Positions 8,286 to 16,436 are shown, counted from the stretch's first letter. The stretch is DNA of 64,000 nt from Mycobacteriaceae bacterium (GCA_019749805.1 JAIEPH010000062.1:45911-109910), one strand, 5' to 3'. Notes: a model not told the origin generated them from the sequence alone. Made by a program: numbers and translations.

Positions 8286-9662
8286 GTGATCGGAGCACAG
8301 CAGGTGGTCGAGCGTGCGCTGGCCGAGGCCGACCGACTGGCCAGGGCCGACGAGACCATCGTCTTGGTGACCGACCGCGCGGACGCCTCATTGCGGTGGG
8401 CGGGTAATTCGATGACCACCAACGGTGAATCGGTGAGCCGCAGCACCGCAGTGATATCGATCGTGCGCCAAGGAAAGACGGCGCGCGTTGGGTCGGTGCG
8501 ATCCAGTGACGTGGACCCGTCGTCGATTTCCGGTCTGGTGGCGGCATCGCAGGAGGCTGCGCTCTCGGCGCTCGAGGCTCCAGATGCCGCGCCACCGTTG
8601 CCCGCCAGCGATGCATCCGATGATTGGGACGACCCGGTGGCGGGCACGAGCGTGGAGGCCTTCCTCGGCGTCGCGGGCAGCCTCGCGGCGCGGGGATTCA
8701 GTGGGGCGGATCAGTTGTACGGGTTCGCCCGGCACGACGTCGAGACGACGTTCTTGGCCACCTCGACCGGGTTGCGGCGGCGCCATACCCAGCCGACTGG
8801 CTCGGTGGAGATCAACGGCAAGCGTGACGACGCCAGCGCGTGGGTGGGTTTCAGCACACCCGACTTCGATGATGTGCCAACGGATTCGATGCTCGAGCGG
8901 CTGTCCACGCGGCTGAGCTGGGCGCAACGCAGCGTCGAACTGCCGGCCGGGCGGTACGAGACGATCATGCCGCCGTCGGCGGTGGCGGACATGATGATCT
9001 ACCTGTGGTGGACGATGGACGGCCGCGGCGCCGAGGAGGGCCGGACGGCACTGTCGGCTCCCGGTGGTGGGACGCGGGTGGGGGAGAAGCTCACCGACCT
9101 TCCGCTGACGCTGTACTCCGATCCATCCGCCGACGGGTTGGCGTGCACACCGTTCGTCACGGCGTCGGCGTCGTCGGAGCGCGCGTCGGTGTTCGACAAC
9201 GGGATGGACATCGGACGGGTGGACTGGATCTGCGACGGCACGATCAGCACGCTGGCGTATCCGCGAGCGTCGGCCGCGGAGTTCGGCGCGCCGGTCGCAG
9301 TGCCCGCGGACAACCTGCTGATGACCGGTGGGACCGCCAGCCTGGCGGACATGATCGCGAGCACCGAGCGCGGCCTGCTGCTGACGACGCTGTGGTACAT
9401 CCGCGAGGTCGACCCGGCGGTGCTGCTGCTGACGGGTCTGACCCGCGACGGCGTGTACCTCGTGGAAGACGGTGAGGTGACGGCCGCCGTCAACAATTTC
9501 CGGTTCAACGAGAGCCCGCTGGACCTGCTGCGGCGGGCCACCGAGGCCGGCGCCACGGACCGTACGCTGCCCAGGGAATGGGGCGACTGGGTGACGCGGG
9601 TGACGATGCCGTCGCTGCGGATCCCCGACTTCCACATGTCCTCGGTGAGCCAGGCGCAATAA
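8286..9662 (+). CDS. TldE/PmbA-like partner of TldD
   Basis: 458 aa, GTG start at 8286, directly behind tldD, so a two-gene operon. It has the same overall fold as TldD (VVERALAEADRLARADETIVLVTDRADASLRWAGN) but no HExxxH motif, as expected of the non-catalytic TldE subunit. Conserved blocks include STSTGLRRRHTQPTGSVEIN-like sequence in the centre and the C-terminal GVYLVEDGEVTAAVNNFRFNESPLDLL, typical of PmbA. The two proteins should form the heterodimer that encloses the active site. Confidence 0.85.
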   Translation: MIGAQQVVERALAEADRLARADETIVLVTDRADASLRWAGNSMTTNGESVSRSTAVISIVRQGKTARVGSVRSSDVDPSSISGLVAASQEAALSALEAPDAAPPLPASDASDDWDDPVAGTSVEAFLGVAGSLAARGFSGADQLYGFARHDVETTFLATSTGLRRRHTQPTGSVEINGKRDDASAWVGFSTPDFDDVPTDSMLERLSTRLSWAQRSVELPAGRYETIMPPSAVADMMIYLWWTMDGRGAEEGRTALSAPGGGTRVGEKLTDLPLTLYSDPSADGLACTPFVTASASSERASVFDNGMDIGRVDWICDGTISTLAYPRASAAEFGAPVAVPADNLLMTGGTASLADMIASTERGLLLTTLWYIREVDPAVLLLTGLTRDGVYLVEDGEVTAAVNNFRFNESPLDLLRRATEAGATDRTLPREWGDWVTRVTMPSLRIPDFHMSSVSQAQ

Positions 9663-9669
9663 TCCTTGG

Positions 9670-10515
9670 GTGAGCGACGAGAATCTGGCCGATCGGATCG
9701 GCGGTCTGGTGGCGATGTCGTCGGGGGACGGGCGTCTGGACACCCTGATGCGGCTGACGTGCGGCAGGGCATTGGGTTTGTATCCACTGCCGATGGAGGT
9801 CGATCTGGTCGATGGGGCGGCCGAGCACGAGCCGATGGTGTGCGCGTTCACCGAGCAGTTCGCCGTCGACGTGACGGGCATCGGTGACAACCAGCGCAAG
9901 CAGCTGGCGGCGGCCCTGGGCGACAACGTGTTTCGAACCGTGGTGATGATCTTCGTCGCCGATTTCGTCCCGAGGGTGTGGGCGGCGTTCGAAGCGCTAG
10001 GGCTGCGCAGGCACGGCAACGGCGGCACCGTCGAGTGGGACCACGACTCCGATCCGACCGACGCCCTGCTCAACGGGTTCCTGCCCGCGGTGGCACGGCT
10101 GCGGGGGCTGGACCCGGTGACGACGGAGGTCGTGCGGCTGCGGGGTGCGACGCAGCACAACTGCCGACTGTGCAAGTCGCGCCGGGAGACCAACGCGCTG
10201 GACGCCGGCGGATCCGAGGATTTGTACGGCGACATCGCGCAGTACGAGTCGTCGGAGAAGTTGACCGAGGCGCACAAGGCGGCGTTGCGGTTCGTCGACG
10301 CGATGATCTGGTCACCGTCACAGATCAGCCCCGACCTCGCCGCGGAGGTTCGCCGGCACTTCTCGAAGGATCAGGCGTTCGAGTTGACACTGGACATCAT
10401 GCGCAACGCCGCCAACAAGATCATGGTGTCGCTGGGGGTGGATGCCCCGCTCGTGACGGACGGCACCGAACTGTTCTCCGTCGATGCCGACGGGCAGACG
10501 GTCTCGGCTCAGTAG
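9670..10515 (+). CDS. Carboxymuconolactone decarboxylase / AhpD-like protein
   Basis: 281 aa, GTG start with AATAAT in the -12 to -7 position. All-helical protein. The second half has the CMD/AhpD block TEVVRLRGATQHNCRLCKSRR, a CxxC pair in the position used by AhpD for peroxide or disulfide chemistry, followed by ALRFVDAMIWSPSQIS and FELTLDIMRNAANKIMVSLG. This suggests a redox-active two-domain member, but no substrate is implied. It is eight bases after tldE and may be read from that operon or from its own start. The stop overlaps the tail of a broken nitroreductase gene on the other strand. Confidence 0.75.
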   Translation: MSDENLADRIGGLVAMSSGDGRLDTLMRLTCGRALGLYPLPMEVDLVDGAAEHEPMVCAFTEQFAVDVTGIGDNQRKQLAAALGDNVFRTVVMIFVADFVPRVWAAFEALGLRRHGNGGTVEWDHDSDPTDALLNGFLPAVARLRGLDPVTTEVVRLRGATQHNCRLCKSRRETNALDAGGSEDLYGDIAQYESSEKLTEAHKAALRFVDAMIWSPSQISPDLAAEVRRHFSKDQAFELTLDIMRNAANKIMVSLGVDAPLVTDGTELFSVDADGQTVSAQ

Positions 10516-10666
10516 TCGTGGAAGACGACGTTGTCCTCGATCGCGTGCAGGACGTGCGGGCAGCCAGCTCCAGGGCCTCGTCGACGTGGTCGCGGGGCAC
10601 CGGTCGGTCGCGCTGGAACATGCGAATCGAGCGGCGGTCGGTGACGGCCGTTTCGACGTCGCACAT
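10509..10666 (-). pseudogene. Nitroreductase-like gene remnant (internal deletion and frameshift)
   Basis: A strong ribosome site (GGAGGAG, 4-5 bases before ATG 10666) opens a frame reading MCDVETAVTDRRSIRMFQRD and then PVPRDHVDEALELAARTS. This is the N-terminus of a nitroreductase-family flavoprotein. After about 40 codons the sense is lost. In another frame the segment before position 10509 reads LHAIEDNVVFHDY followed by a stop, which looks like a genuine C-terminus. Normal nitroreductases are about 190-230 aa, so most of the gene is missing. I infer an internal deletion that joined the two ends out of frame; whether both ends belong to one gene is unproven. Confidence 0.5.
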
Positions 10667-10735
10667 GGTGCTCCTCCTGCCGCGGCGGGGGCAGGTGGAG
10701 CGTATGCGACCATTGGTGCCGCGAAACTGTGAGCA

Positions 10736-10809
10736 GGGGCGGTAGCTCAGTTGGTTAGAGCCGCGGACTCATAATCCGTTGGTCGCGGGTTCGAGCCCCG
10801 CCCGCCCCA
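10736..10809 (+). tRNA. tRNA-Met (anticodon CAT)
   Basis: The 74-nt cloverleaf closes cleanly: acceptor GGGGCGG/CCGCCCC, anticodon stem GCGGA/TCCGT with loop CTCATAA, T arm GCGGG-TTCGAGC-CCCGC, discriminator A. CCA is not encoded. Anticodon CAT is at 10770-10772. The elongator methionine tRNA is the best call; an Ile2 (lysidine-modified CAT) identity cannot be fully excluded without comparing all CAT tRNAs of the genome. A decayed copy lies 2.07 kb downstream. Confidence 0.93.
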
Positions 10810-10991
10810 CAGCGAATTTTGTGCGATGTCGGTTGAACCTTGACGCTCGCTTGATGAGGGAGTTGAGCGTGGCCGAGCAGAGGTATCAGGCCGTGTGGGC
10901 GGTGATCGGCGTCCATCACTGACCAAAGTCGTGCTCACCTGACGGTCCGGGCGCACAATGGAGGTGTACGTCTGAAACCTGGGGAGCCGCG

Positions 10992-11459
10992 ATGAGCGAG
11001 CAACTGTACGACTATTTCGGTGCGATCTTCCAGCGGTACTTCAGACCCGCCCTCGATGCGTATCCGCGAACGGGTGGAGCACTCGTCGAAAGCTTGTTCA
11101 CGCTGACTGATGACGTCCCGGATCGATTGGCACAGAGCCGGCGTGTCGCAATCGCATGGGGCACAGCAGAGAGCCCGGACGCCAGGTTTACCTCGGAACT
11201 CTTCGTGATCACCCAACACGGGTTGATGTATGCCGCCGGGTTCAACGAGTCGCGCCGGGCGCTGTATTACTTGGCCACGCCGCCCGCATTGTTCGATCCG
11301 TTCGTCGATCAGGTTGACACCGCCGAACTGCCGGAGGGCGCGATAGTCGCGGTGGACAGTCGGTTCGGCCGCGATCTCGCATCAGCGCATCCCATGGACG
11401 CCGCGCTTCGCCGGATACTCGATGACCACCTGGCGCTCCGGGTGGATCTGCCCGCGTAG
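10992..11459 (+). CDS. Hypothetical protein, 155 aa
   Basis: ATG start with GGGGAG about six bases upstream. No signal peptide or membrane helix. It is a mixed alpha/beta soluble protein beginning MSEQLYDYFGAIFQRYFRPA, with a hydrophobic core segment FTSELFVITQHGLMYAAGF and an acidic middle. I do not recognise a family. It lies alone between the tRNA-Met and the tandem-ABM gene, in a patch flanked by an intact and a decayed tRNA-Met copy. A hairpin without a T-run follows its stop. Confidence 0.65.
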   Translation: MSEQLYDYFGAIFQRYFRPALDAYPRTGGALVESLFTLTDDVPDRLAQSRRVAIAWGTAESPDARFTSELFVITQHGLMYAAGFNESRRALYYLATPPALFDPFVDQVDTAELPEGAIVAVDSRFGRDLASAHPMDAALRRILDDHLALRVDLPA

Positions 11460-11502
11460 CTATTTCTTCGCGGCGGCCGGTTGTGTCCGGTGGCGTTTTG
11501 GT

Positions 11503-11535
11503 CCGCTGGGCACCTTGCCGCACCCTGCCCAGCGG
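11503..11535. terminator. Strong hairpin after the 155-aa gene
   Basis: Perfect 10-base arms CCGCTGGGCA and TGCCCAGCGG with a 13-base loop, 44 bases after the stop. There is no T-run, as is common for mycobacterial hairpins, so termination is likely but not certain. Confidence 0.5.
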
Positions 11536-11550
11536 AGGACGATGTAACCC

Positions 11551-11576
11551 GACGGCAGCGCCGTCGTGACGCTGCC
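11551..11576 (+). promoter_or_regulatory. Two mutually exclusive hairpins in the leader of the tandem-ABM gene
   Basis: GACGGC-AGC-GCCGTC (11551-11565) and GGCAGCG-(9)-CGCTGCC (11554-11576) share bases and cannot form together. The second ends 23 bases before the start codon at 11600, next to the AGGAGG site. An attenuation or translation switch is possible; this is inference from pairing only. Confidence 0.3.
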
Positions 11577-11599
11577 CCGTCATCACGAGGAGGCAGATT

Positions 11600-12220
11600 A
11601 TGTACGCGAGAACGACCACCCTTCGATCAAACAGAGATTCCATCGACGCGGGTATCGCCAATGTCCGCGACCATGCGATGTCCGAGCTGCAGGGCATCGA
11701 CGGCTATGTCGGTCTTTCGTTGTTGGTCGACCGGACATCGGGGCGCTGCATCGCCACCACCGCCTGGGAGACCGAGGAGGCGATGCGCGCCAGCGACGAC
11801 GCGGCACGGGAGATTCGTCAACGCGCCGCGGAGGCGTTCGGCGGCGAACCGGACGTCGCCGAATGGGAGATCGCGGTCCTACACCGTGATCATCAGTCCC
11901 GTGAGGGCGCCTGCGTCCGCGCCACCTGGGTCAAGGTGGAGCCCGACCAGATCGAGCGGGGCATCGACATCTTCAAGATGGGTGTGCTGCCCGCACTGGA
12001 CGAACACGAAGGGCTCTGCAGCGCAAGCCTGTTGGTCGACCGTGCGACGGGGCGCGGAGTGTCTTCGGTGGCCTACGACAGCTCCGAAGCACTACAGCAC
12101 AACATGGGCAAGATCGAGGAACTGAGGTCCGCGAGCGCCCGGGAAGCCTCCGCAGAGATCCTCGACGAGTGCAACTTCGAGTTGGCGATCGCCCACCTGC
12201 ACGTTCCCGAGATGGCCTGA
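11600..12220 (+). CDS. Tandem ABM-like (dimeric alpha-beta barrel) protein
   Basis: 206 aa, ATG with AGGAGG seven bases upstream. The protein is an internal duplication. Residues about 1-100 (MYARTTTLRSNRDSIDAGIANV, then LQGIDGYVGLSLLVDRTSGRCIATTAWET) and about 105-205 (GACVRATWVKVEPDQIERGID, then LDEHEGLCSASLLVDRATGRGVSSVAYDS) carry the same pattern. LSLLVDRTSGR against ASLLVDRATGR is the clearest repeat. Each half has the strand-helix-strand layout of antibiotic biosynthesis monooxygenase-like folds, which normally pair as dimers, so this may be a covalent dimer. No catalytic residues can be assigned and the function is unknown. Confidence 0.7.
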   Translation: MYARTTTLRSNRDSIDAGIANVRDHAMSELQGIDGYVGLSLLVDRTSGRCIATTAWETEEAMRASDDAAREIRQRAAEAFGGEPDVAEWEIAVLHRDHQSREGACVRATWVKVEPDQIERGIDIFKMGVLPALDEHEGLCSASLLVDRATGRGVSSVAYDSSEALQHNMGKIEELRSASAREASAEILDECNFELAIAHLHVPEMA

Positions 12221-12367
12221 CGACCGACTGCCGCCTATCAGCGTTGCGAGGTCCGACAGCGATCCGAACGTTCTCCGGCTCATTGGGCCTGAGCCCATGA
12301 TTCGATTCTGCTACCGGAATTGAATGGCTAACGACGGCTCTGGGCGCGACAGTCGACCGGTCGTGCG

Positions 12368-12583
12368 TCAGGCGGCAATCACCTGTGGCGCGGGCAGGTA
12401 GGACGCCGACCAGGCGGTGAAGTCGCCTCTGCACTCGCGGGGAGCGCCGATCCGCACGTTGGCAACGGCTTCTCCGGCCCGGCGGGCAAGGATGTGAATC
12501 TCGGCGGTGATGAAATTGTTGATGTGCACGGGATGCATGTGGACCGGTACCGCGACCTCGACGGCCTTCCAGTGACCATTCAT
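12368..12583 (-). CDS. Small hypothetical protein, 71 aa
   Basis: ATG 12583 preceded by a GAGAGGA ribosome site. It encodes MNGHWKAVEVAVPVHMHPVH, then ITAEIHILARRAGEAVANVRIG and ends LPAPQVIAA. No membrane segment or signal. Codon use and the ribosome site support a real gene, but I recognise no family. It is convergent with the tandem-ABM gene and separated from it by about 150 bases that hold a short hairpin (TGGGC-CTGA-GCCCA). Confidence 0.5.
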   Translation of the reverse strand: MNGHWKAVEVAVPVHMHPVHINNFITAEIHILARRAGEAVANVRIGAPRECRGDFTAWSASYLPAPQVIAA

Positions 12584-13298
12584 GACGATGTCCTCTCGCC
12601 TCGGTGAGCGGCGATCGGATTACCGTGACGACGCTGCTCGTGCTTTTCGGCGGCTCTGCAATGCGGGAACCGTTAAGAGCAGTGTTGGTCGCTGATCTTG
12701 GAGGTTTCTAAAGCGCCGAAAACGTCGACTAACTAGTACGCCGCGATGAATCGGGCCTAGGCCGCCCTTCCAGTGTTGGATGCGGCTGGACACGACGATC
12801 TTGCGGTAGATCGTCCGAATGTAGGCCTTGGGTCAGAGCCGCGGGCTCATAATCCATTGGTCGCGGGTTCGAGCCTGGGCAGTGAACTGAGTGCAGGTCC
12901 TGCGCGGCCGGCAAGTCGCACGCGGTTACTCGACGCTCGAAGTGTCCGACCGCGCTCTTGTCGATGCGCGCCCGATCCGAATCCGAGTGCTGCGTCTGTG
13001 CACACAGCGTTTCGACGGCGGCCAGCCTGGTGCTGGCTGCTTAACACCACAGTTGCACCAGCGGCCGTCTAACAGGGGATAGCGGACCGACTCGAAGTCC
13101 ATTGGACGCAACCTGTCCCATCCCGTGCTGCCTTCAAGGCTAGCGTTTAGTAGGCGAAAACCACAGGGTGGTGAAGCCCCGTTTTCACAGGATTTCGGCA
13201 AGGTCTGAAGGTCAGTCAAGCTGCGAACTTCGGTTGAGCGACCAGGCGTGGGCGGTTACCGCCGGGACGGCTCGTCGTGATCCAAACCCGCCCGGCGT
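12584..13298. other. Non-coding stretch with tRNA remnant
   Basis: About 715 bases with no credible gene. The short ORFs listed here lack ribosome sites, overlap one another in opposite directions and have no recognisable protein. It holds a perfect small inverted repeat GACGATC-(8)-GATCGTC at 12794-12815 and the decayed tRNA-Met copy. The segment 13080-13250 has no features I can name. Confidence 0.55.
12803..12875 (+). pseudogene. Decayed second copy of tRNA-Met (CAT)
   Basis: Bases 12831-12875 match 10753-10797 of the intact tRNA-Met at 42 of 45 positions (three transitions), covering the D-arm 3' side, anticodon arm and T loop. Upstream, GCGGTAGATC matches the tRNA 5' end GCGGTAGCTC but is separated by about 14 extra bases in the D loop. 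The 3' acceptor strand is replaced by unrelated sequence, so no cloverleaf can close. The copy is in direct orientation with the real tRNA. Confidence 0.7.
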
Positions 13299-14459
13299 TC
13301 ACGGGGTGTTTCGCGCCGCGAAGTGCCGTAGGCGCGCCTCCATCGCCGCCGCGCGTTCGTCCTCGGTGACGCGCCGCGAAGAATCGAAATAGTCGTCGAT
13401 CTCACCGATGTTGATCACCTTGAGAGTGGGAGCTGTGGGTTGCTCGGCGGTGCTCGCCCGCCATGTCACGACGCCGCTCCGATAGCCCCGCGCGTCCAGC
13501 CAATTCCGTACGCCGAAGTCGTGAGCAGACAGCAGGATTCGCACTCGTCCCTCATCGACCAGGGACTGACCCAGATTGAGACTCGTCTGACGCGTCTCGA
13601 TGTCGATCATCTCGCTCCACGCGTTGGTCAGGCAGATGCCCACATAGGGAGCGCCGGGCGGCACCTCGTAGTCGATGACTGCGACCTCGTCGTCGTGCAG
13701 TTCCCAGGCGATCGGGACGAACCACGCACCGGCCATCGCCGACGGCGGCTGCATCGGCGGAATGACGAAGTTCTTCGGCAGTGCGCCGAAGACCCGGGCA
13801 GGAATGTCCTTGACCCACATCGTGAACAGGTCCCGAGACGCCGCGAGGTGCGCCTCGAAGGCGGAGACCGACTGCTCAACCGACGCCGGACCTGCCGGCG
13901 TACCTGGATTCATGCATTCTATGCCGATCGTGCCCTTTTCCTGCGCGTCCCAATCTCCGAACGTCTGATAGCAGCAGAACGAATCCGCACCGGCGGGAAG
14001 CTCGAACCAATTGCCGTCGCCCATCTTCTGTCGACTGAAGTAGATCTCGAACGAGCCGTCCGGCTTGACGACCAAGTCGTCGGCCAACGCCTTGACCGCT
14101 TGCGCCTGGTCGTTTTTGCCCGCGTAGACCCCGAACGTCGTCTGGGCGACAGTGCCGAGCTTTCCGTACACGCGGTAGTCGTGGGCGTCGTCGATGCGCG
14201 CCGACAGGTAGAGCGTGTCCGGGTTGGAATGACCCCAGTTCCACGGTGAGTACTGTGCGTTGATCAACATCGGACGCGCCGGATCGCTGCGCAACTGAAG
14301 ACCCATGTACTGAATGTGGCCAATCATGTGCGGAAGCAACGCGGCGGCCGCGCCCTCGTCGAGATCACCCTGCGCGAGCGCAAGGTCCAGTAGCTCGTCA
14401 TGCAGGCTCCGGAATCGCCCCCAGGCCAAGCGGATCGCGCTACTGGTTTGGTCGCTCAC
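13299..14459 (-). CDS. DUF1214-type domain protein
   Basis: 386 aa, start ATG 14459, overlapping the 3' end of the sulfotransferase gene by 20 bases. Typical of the DUF1214/DUF1254 group: central block INAQYSPWNWGHSNPDTLYLSARIDDAHDYRVYGKLG, then PDGSFEIYFSRQKMGDGNWFELPAGADSF. The C-terminal half carries GAPYVGICLTNAWSEMIDIETRQTSLN and a short acidic end. No signal peptide is present. Translationally coupled to the sulfotransferase, which suggests a joint role, but the biochemical function of these domains is not established. Confidence 0.7.
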   Translation of the reverse strand: MSDQTSSAIRLAWGRFRSLHDELLDLALAQGDLDEGAAAALLPHMIGHIQYMGLQLRSDPARPMLINAQYSPWNWGHSNPDTLYLSARIDDAHDYRVYGKLGTVAQTTFGVYAGKNDQAQAVKALADDLVVKPDGSFEIYFSRQKMGDGNWFELPAGADSFCCYQTFGDWDAQEKGTIGIECMNPGTPAGPASVEQSVSAFEAHLAASRDLFTMWVKDIPARVFGALPKNFVIPPMQPPSAMAGAWFVPIAWELHDDEVAVIDYEVPPGAPYVGICLTNAWSEMIDIETRQTSLNLGQSLVDEGRVRILLSAHDFGVRNWLDARGYRSGVVTWRASTAEQPTAPTLKVINIGEIDDYFDSSRRVTEDERAAAMEARLRHFAARNTP

Positions 14460-15675
14460 GGGTGTCCTCGATTCCGTAGAAGTTGCGGTAGTACTGCAGC
14501 TCCGGCCACAGCTCGTCGATGTCCAGGCCGTAGTCGGCGGCGTCGTAGACGTTGGGCTTGCGGGCGGCCCGGCCCCGCTTCTCCATGAACCGGACCATCT
14601 TCTGCCGGTTCGGTTCGGTGAGCTCGATACCGAAGTGCGCGTAGATCTCCGCGACGCAGGTCATCGGCTCACGCACCATCCGGTCCATCGGGAAATCGAT
14701 GAACTGGGCCGACTTCTCCGCGAACTGCGCACGCAACTCGACGTTGCGCTTGAGCATCTTGGCGGTGCGCCAGCGCATGTATCGACCGTGGTCGTGCCAG
14801 TCGATGTCGTCGGCGGCCATCGCGAAGACCGTGCCAGTGAGCTTGCAACTCGACGCGACAACCTCCGTCGGCTCGCGGTAGGTCGTGACCAGCCGGGCGT
14901 CGGGAAACACGCCGAGGATCTTGTCGATGTTGTCCATGTGCGGCGGAGTCTTCAGCAGCCAGCTCTCCGCGGGACGCAGGCCGCCGCTCTGCATGTACTG
15001 CAGCAGGAGCCGTTGCTCCTCGTAGACCCACGTCCGGTCCTGCTCAGTCAGCCACCGGTCGTAGGTCTGACAGTTGAACATCACGTGGAAGGTCTCGCTG
15101 TGGAATGCGTAGGCGTGCAGCAGTGCGCACTCCTGGGCCTCCCAGGCGCCCATCGGGTGTGCGGCATCGAGATCGGGAGCCAGCGAAAGGCTCCGGTCGA
15201 TCAGCTTCTGACTGCGCTTGATTCGCGGATCGCTCTGCATCGTCGCGGGATTCAGCGGCGGGTGCAGTTCGTCGCACTCCCAGGTGAGGGGATAGCGGAA
15301 GCGGTCGTCCTGGCTCAGTAGGTGATGGGTGATCGTTGTGCCGGTCCGCGGCGCGCCCACGAGGAAGATCGGCTTCTCGATCTTCTCGTCGCGAATCTCG
15401 GGGTGGGTGCGCAGATGTTCGGTGAGCAGCAGTCGTTGGCGGAGCAGGTTGGAGATGTGCGACGTGGCGATGAACCGACCGACCCCGTTCAATCGGTCCT
15501 CGGTCTCGAGGGCGTCGATGAGCCGGTCGAGTCCTTCCTCGAATCGTGGGTCGCCAAAGTCGGTCAGGCCGTTGGCTTGTCGGCTTGCTTTCGCCATGAG
15601 GGCGGGCTTGCTCAGCGTCATCGGGTGCACGCCGATCCGGCGGGCGGCGCGATAAGCCAGATTCAACGCCCGCAT
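14440..15675 (-). CDS. Sulfotransferase family protein
   Basis: 411 aa. PAPS-dependent sulfotransferases move sulfate to hydroxyl groups. The PAPS-binding P-loop KPIFLVGAPRTGTTITHHLL is at about residues 101-120. The 3'-phosphate-binding segment FPDARLVTTYREPTEVVASS follows, then a C-terminal helix FMEKRGRAARKPNVYDAADYGLD. The size and N-terminal helical cap match the mycobacterial Stf-type proteins. First gene of a pair with the DUF1214 gene, divergent from a TetR gene; the intergenic region carries the TetR-type palindrome. Acceptor (lipid, sugar or xenobiotic) unknown. Confidence 0.85.
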   Translation of the reverse strand: MRALNLAYRAARRIGVHPMTLSKPALMAKASRQANGLTDFGDPRFEEGLDRLIDALETEDRLNGVGRFIATSHISNLLRQRLLLTEHLRTHPEIRDEKIEKPIFLVGAPRTGTTITHHLLSQDDRFRYPLTWECDELHPPLNPATMQSDPRIKRSQKLIDRSLSLAPDLDAAHPMGAWEAQECALLHAYAFHSETFHVMFNCQTYDRWLTEQDRTWVYEEQRLLLQYMQSGGLRPAESWLLKTPPHMDNIDKILGVFPDARLVTTYREPTEVVASSCKLTGTVFAMAADDIDWHDHGRYMRWRTAKMLKRNVELRAQFAEKSAQFIDFPMDRMVREPMTCVAEIYAHFGIELTEPNRQKMVRFMEKRGRAARKPNVYDAADYGLDIDELWPELQYYRNFYGIEDTRERPNQ

Positions 15676-15783
15676 TGGCAGGGGTCTCGGCGGTGCGTCG
15701 ATGGCGATGGTGGATCACTCCTCTGCGGCGTAGGCGTCGTTGCACGACGCCCGAGGATGCCCTTTGTCTTGTAGCCGGATTAA

Positions 15784-15804
15784 CATTACGATCTGAACGT
15801 AATG
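15784..15804. promoter_or_regulatory. Inverted repeat overlapping the tetR start, probable TetR operator
   Basis: CATTACG-(7)-CGTAATG, perfect 7-base arms. The last three bases of the right arm are the ATG of the tetR gene at 15802. The element lies between the divergent sulfotransferase and tetR genes, the usual arrangement for autoregulation plus control of the neighbouring operon. Confidence 0.6.
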
Positions 15805-16413
15805 CGGTCAATCAATCGGTCCAACCAGGATGAACCCGGCGAGACGCGCACCAAAGGCCGGCCGCGCGACACACGCATCGACGACGCGGTGTTGCGCGCG
15901 ACAGTCGAACTGTTGGAGGAGATCGGCTACACGCGATTGACCATCCCCGTGGTGGCGGCCCGCGCCGGTGCGACACCGCCCGCGGTCTACCGCCGGTGGC
16001 CGACGAAGATCGAACTCGTCTACGAGGCCGTGTTCCCGACCCCGCCGACCACCGAATTGCCCCTGACGGGCGGTATCGACGATGCGGTGCGCACGTTGGT
16101 CCGAGCGGCGGTCGCATTGTTCAGCGCGCCCGCAGTACACACCGCCTGGTCGGGGCTCATGGCCGAGTTGCCCTCTGAGCCAGGTCTATCGGCGCGGCTG
16201 CTCGGCAAGCAACAGGACAGCACCTATCTGCGGTTGCAGCGTTTCCTCGACGAGGCGGCGTCGGAAGGGCGTGCCGCGCCGGGGGTCGACGCGCGCGTGC
16301 TCGTCGACATGATCGGTGGCACCGTCTTGATGGCGCTGGCCAACGAACGGGACATCGACGACGCCTGGATTGCGCAGACCTCGGACCTGATCGTCAGGGG
16401 GCTGGCGCGTTGA
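15802..16413 (+). CDS. TetR family transcriptional regulator
   Basis: 203 aa. Basic N-terminal tail (RTKGRPRDTRIDDAVLRATV), then the HTH TIPVVAARAGATPPAVYRRWPTKIELVYEAVF, then a helical ligand domain. The start codon is part of the palindrome CATTACG/CGTAATG. Divergent from the sulfotransferase-DUF1214 pair, which is its likely target. Ligand unknown. The 3' end is convergent with the lytic transglycosylase gene. Confidence 0.88.
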   Translation: MRSINRSNQDEPGETRTKGRPRDTRIDDAVLRATVELLEEIGYTRLTIPVVAARAGATPPAVYRRWPTKIELVYEAVFPTPPTTELPLTGGIDDAVRTLVRAAVALFSAPAVHTAWSGLMAELPSEPGLSARLLGKQQDSTYLRLQRFLDEAASEGRAAPGVDARVLVDMIGGTVLMALANERDIDDAWIAQTSDLIVRGLAR

Positions 16414-16436
16414 CAATGGCGGCCGGGTGCGTCTGG

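Noticed and set aside
8388-10277. 629-aa antisense ORF over tldE and the CMD gene
   Set aside because: It spans two well-supported genes on the other strand and has no recognisable domain.
10736-12875. Region between the two tRNA-Met copies as an integrated mobile element
   Set aside because: No integrase, excisionase or phage gene is visible, and the second copy lacks the tRNA 3' end that att duplications normally keep. Kept only as one possible explanation in a finding.
13075-13140. Possible tRNA-Ser-like fragment (GCGGACCGACTCGAAGTCC)
   Set aside because: Only a loosely tRNA-like anticodon arm; no acceptor or T arm can be built.
12773-13219. Short ORFs on both strands in the 12.6-13.3 kb gap
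   Set aside because: They overlap each other and the decayed tRNA, lack ribosome sites and have no protein-like composition.
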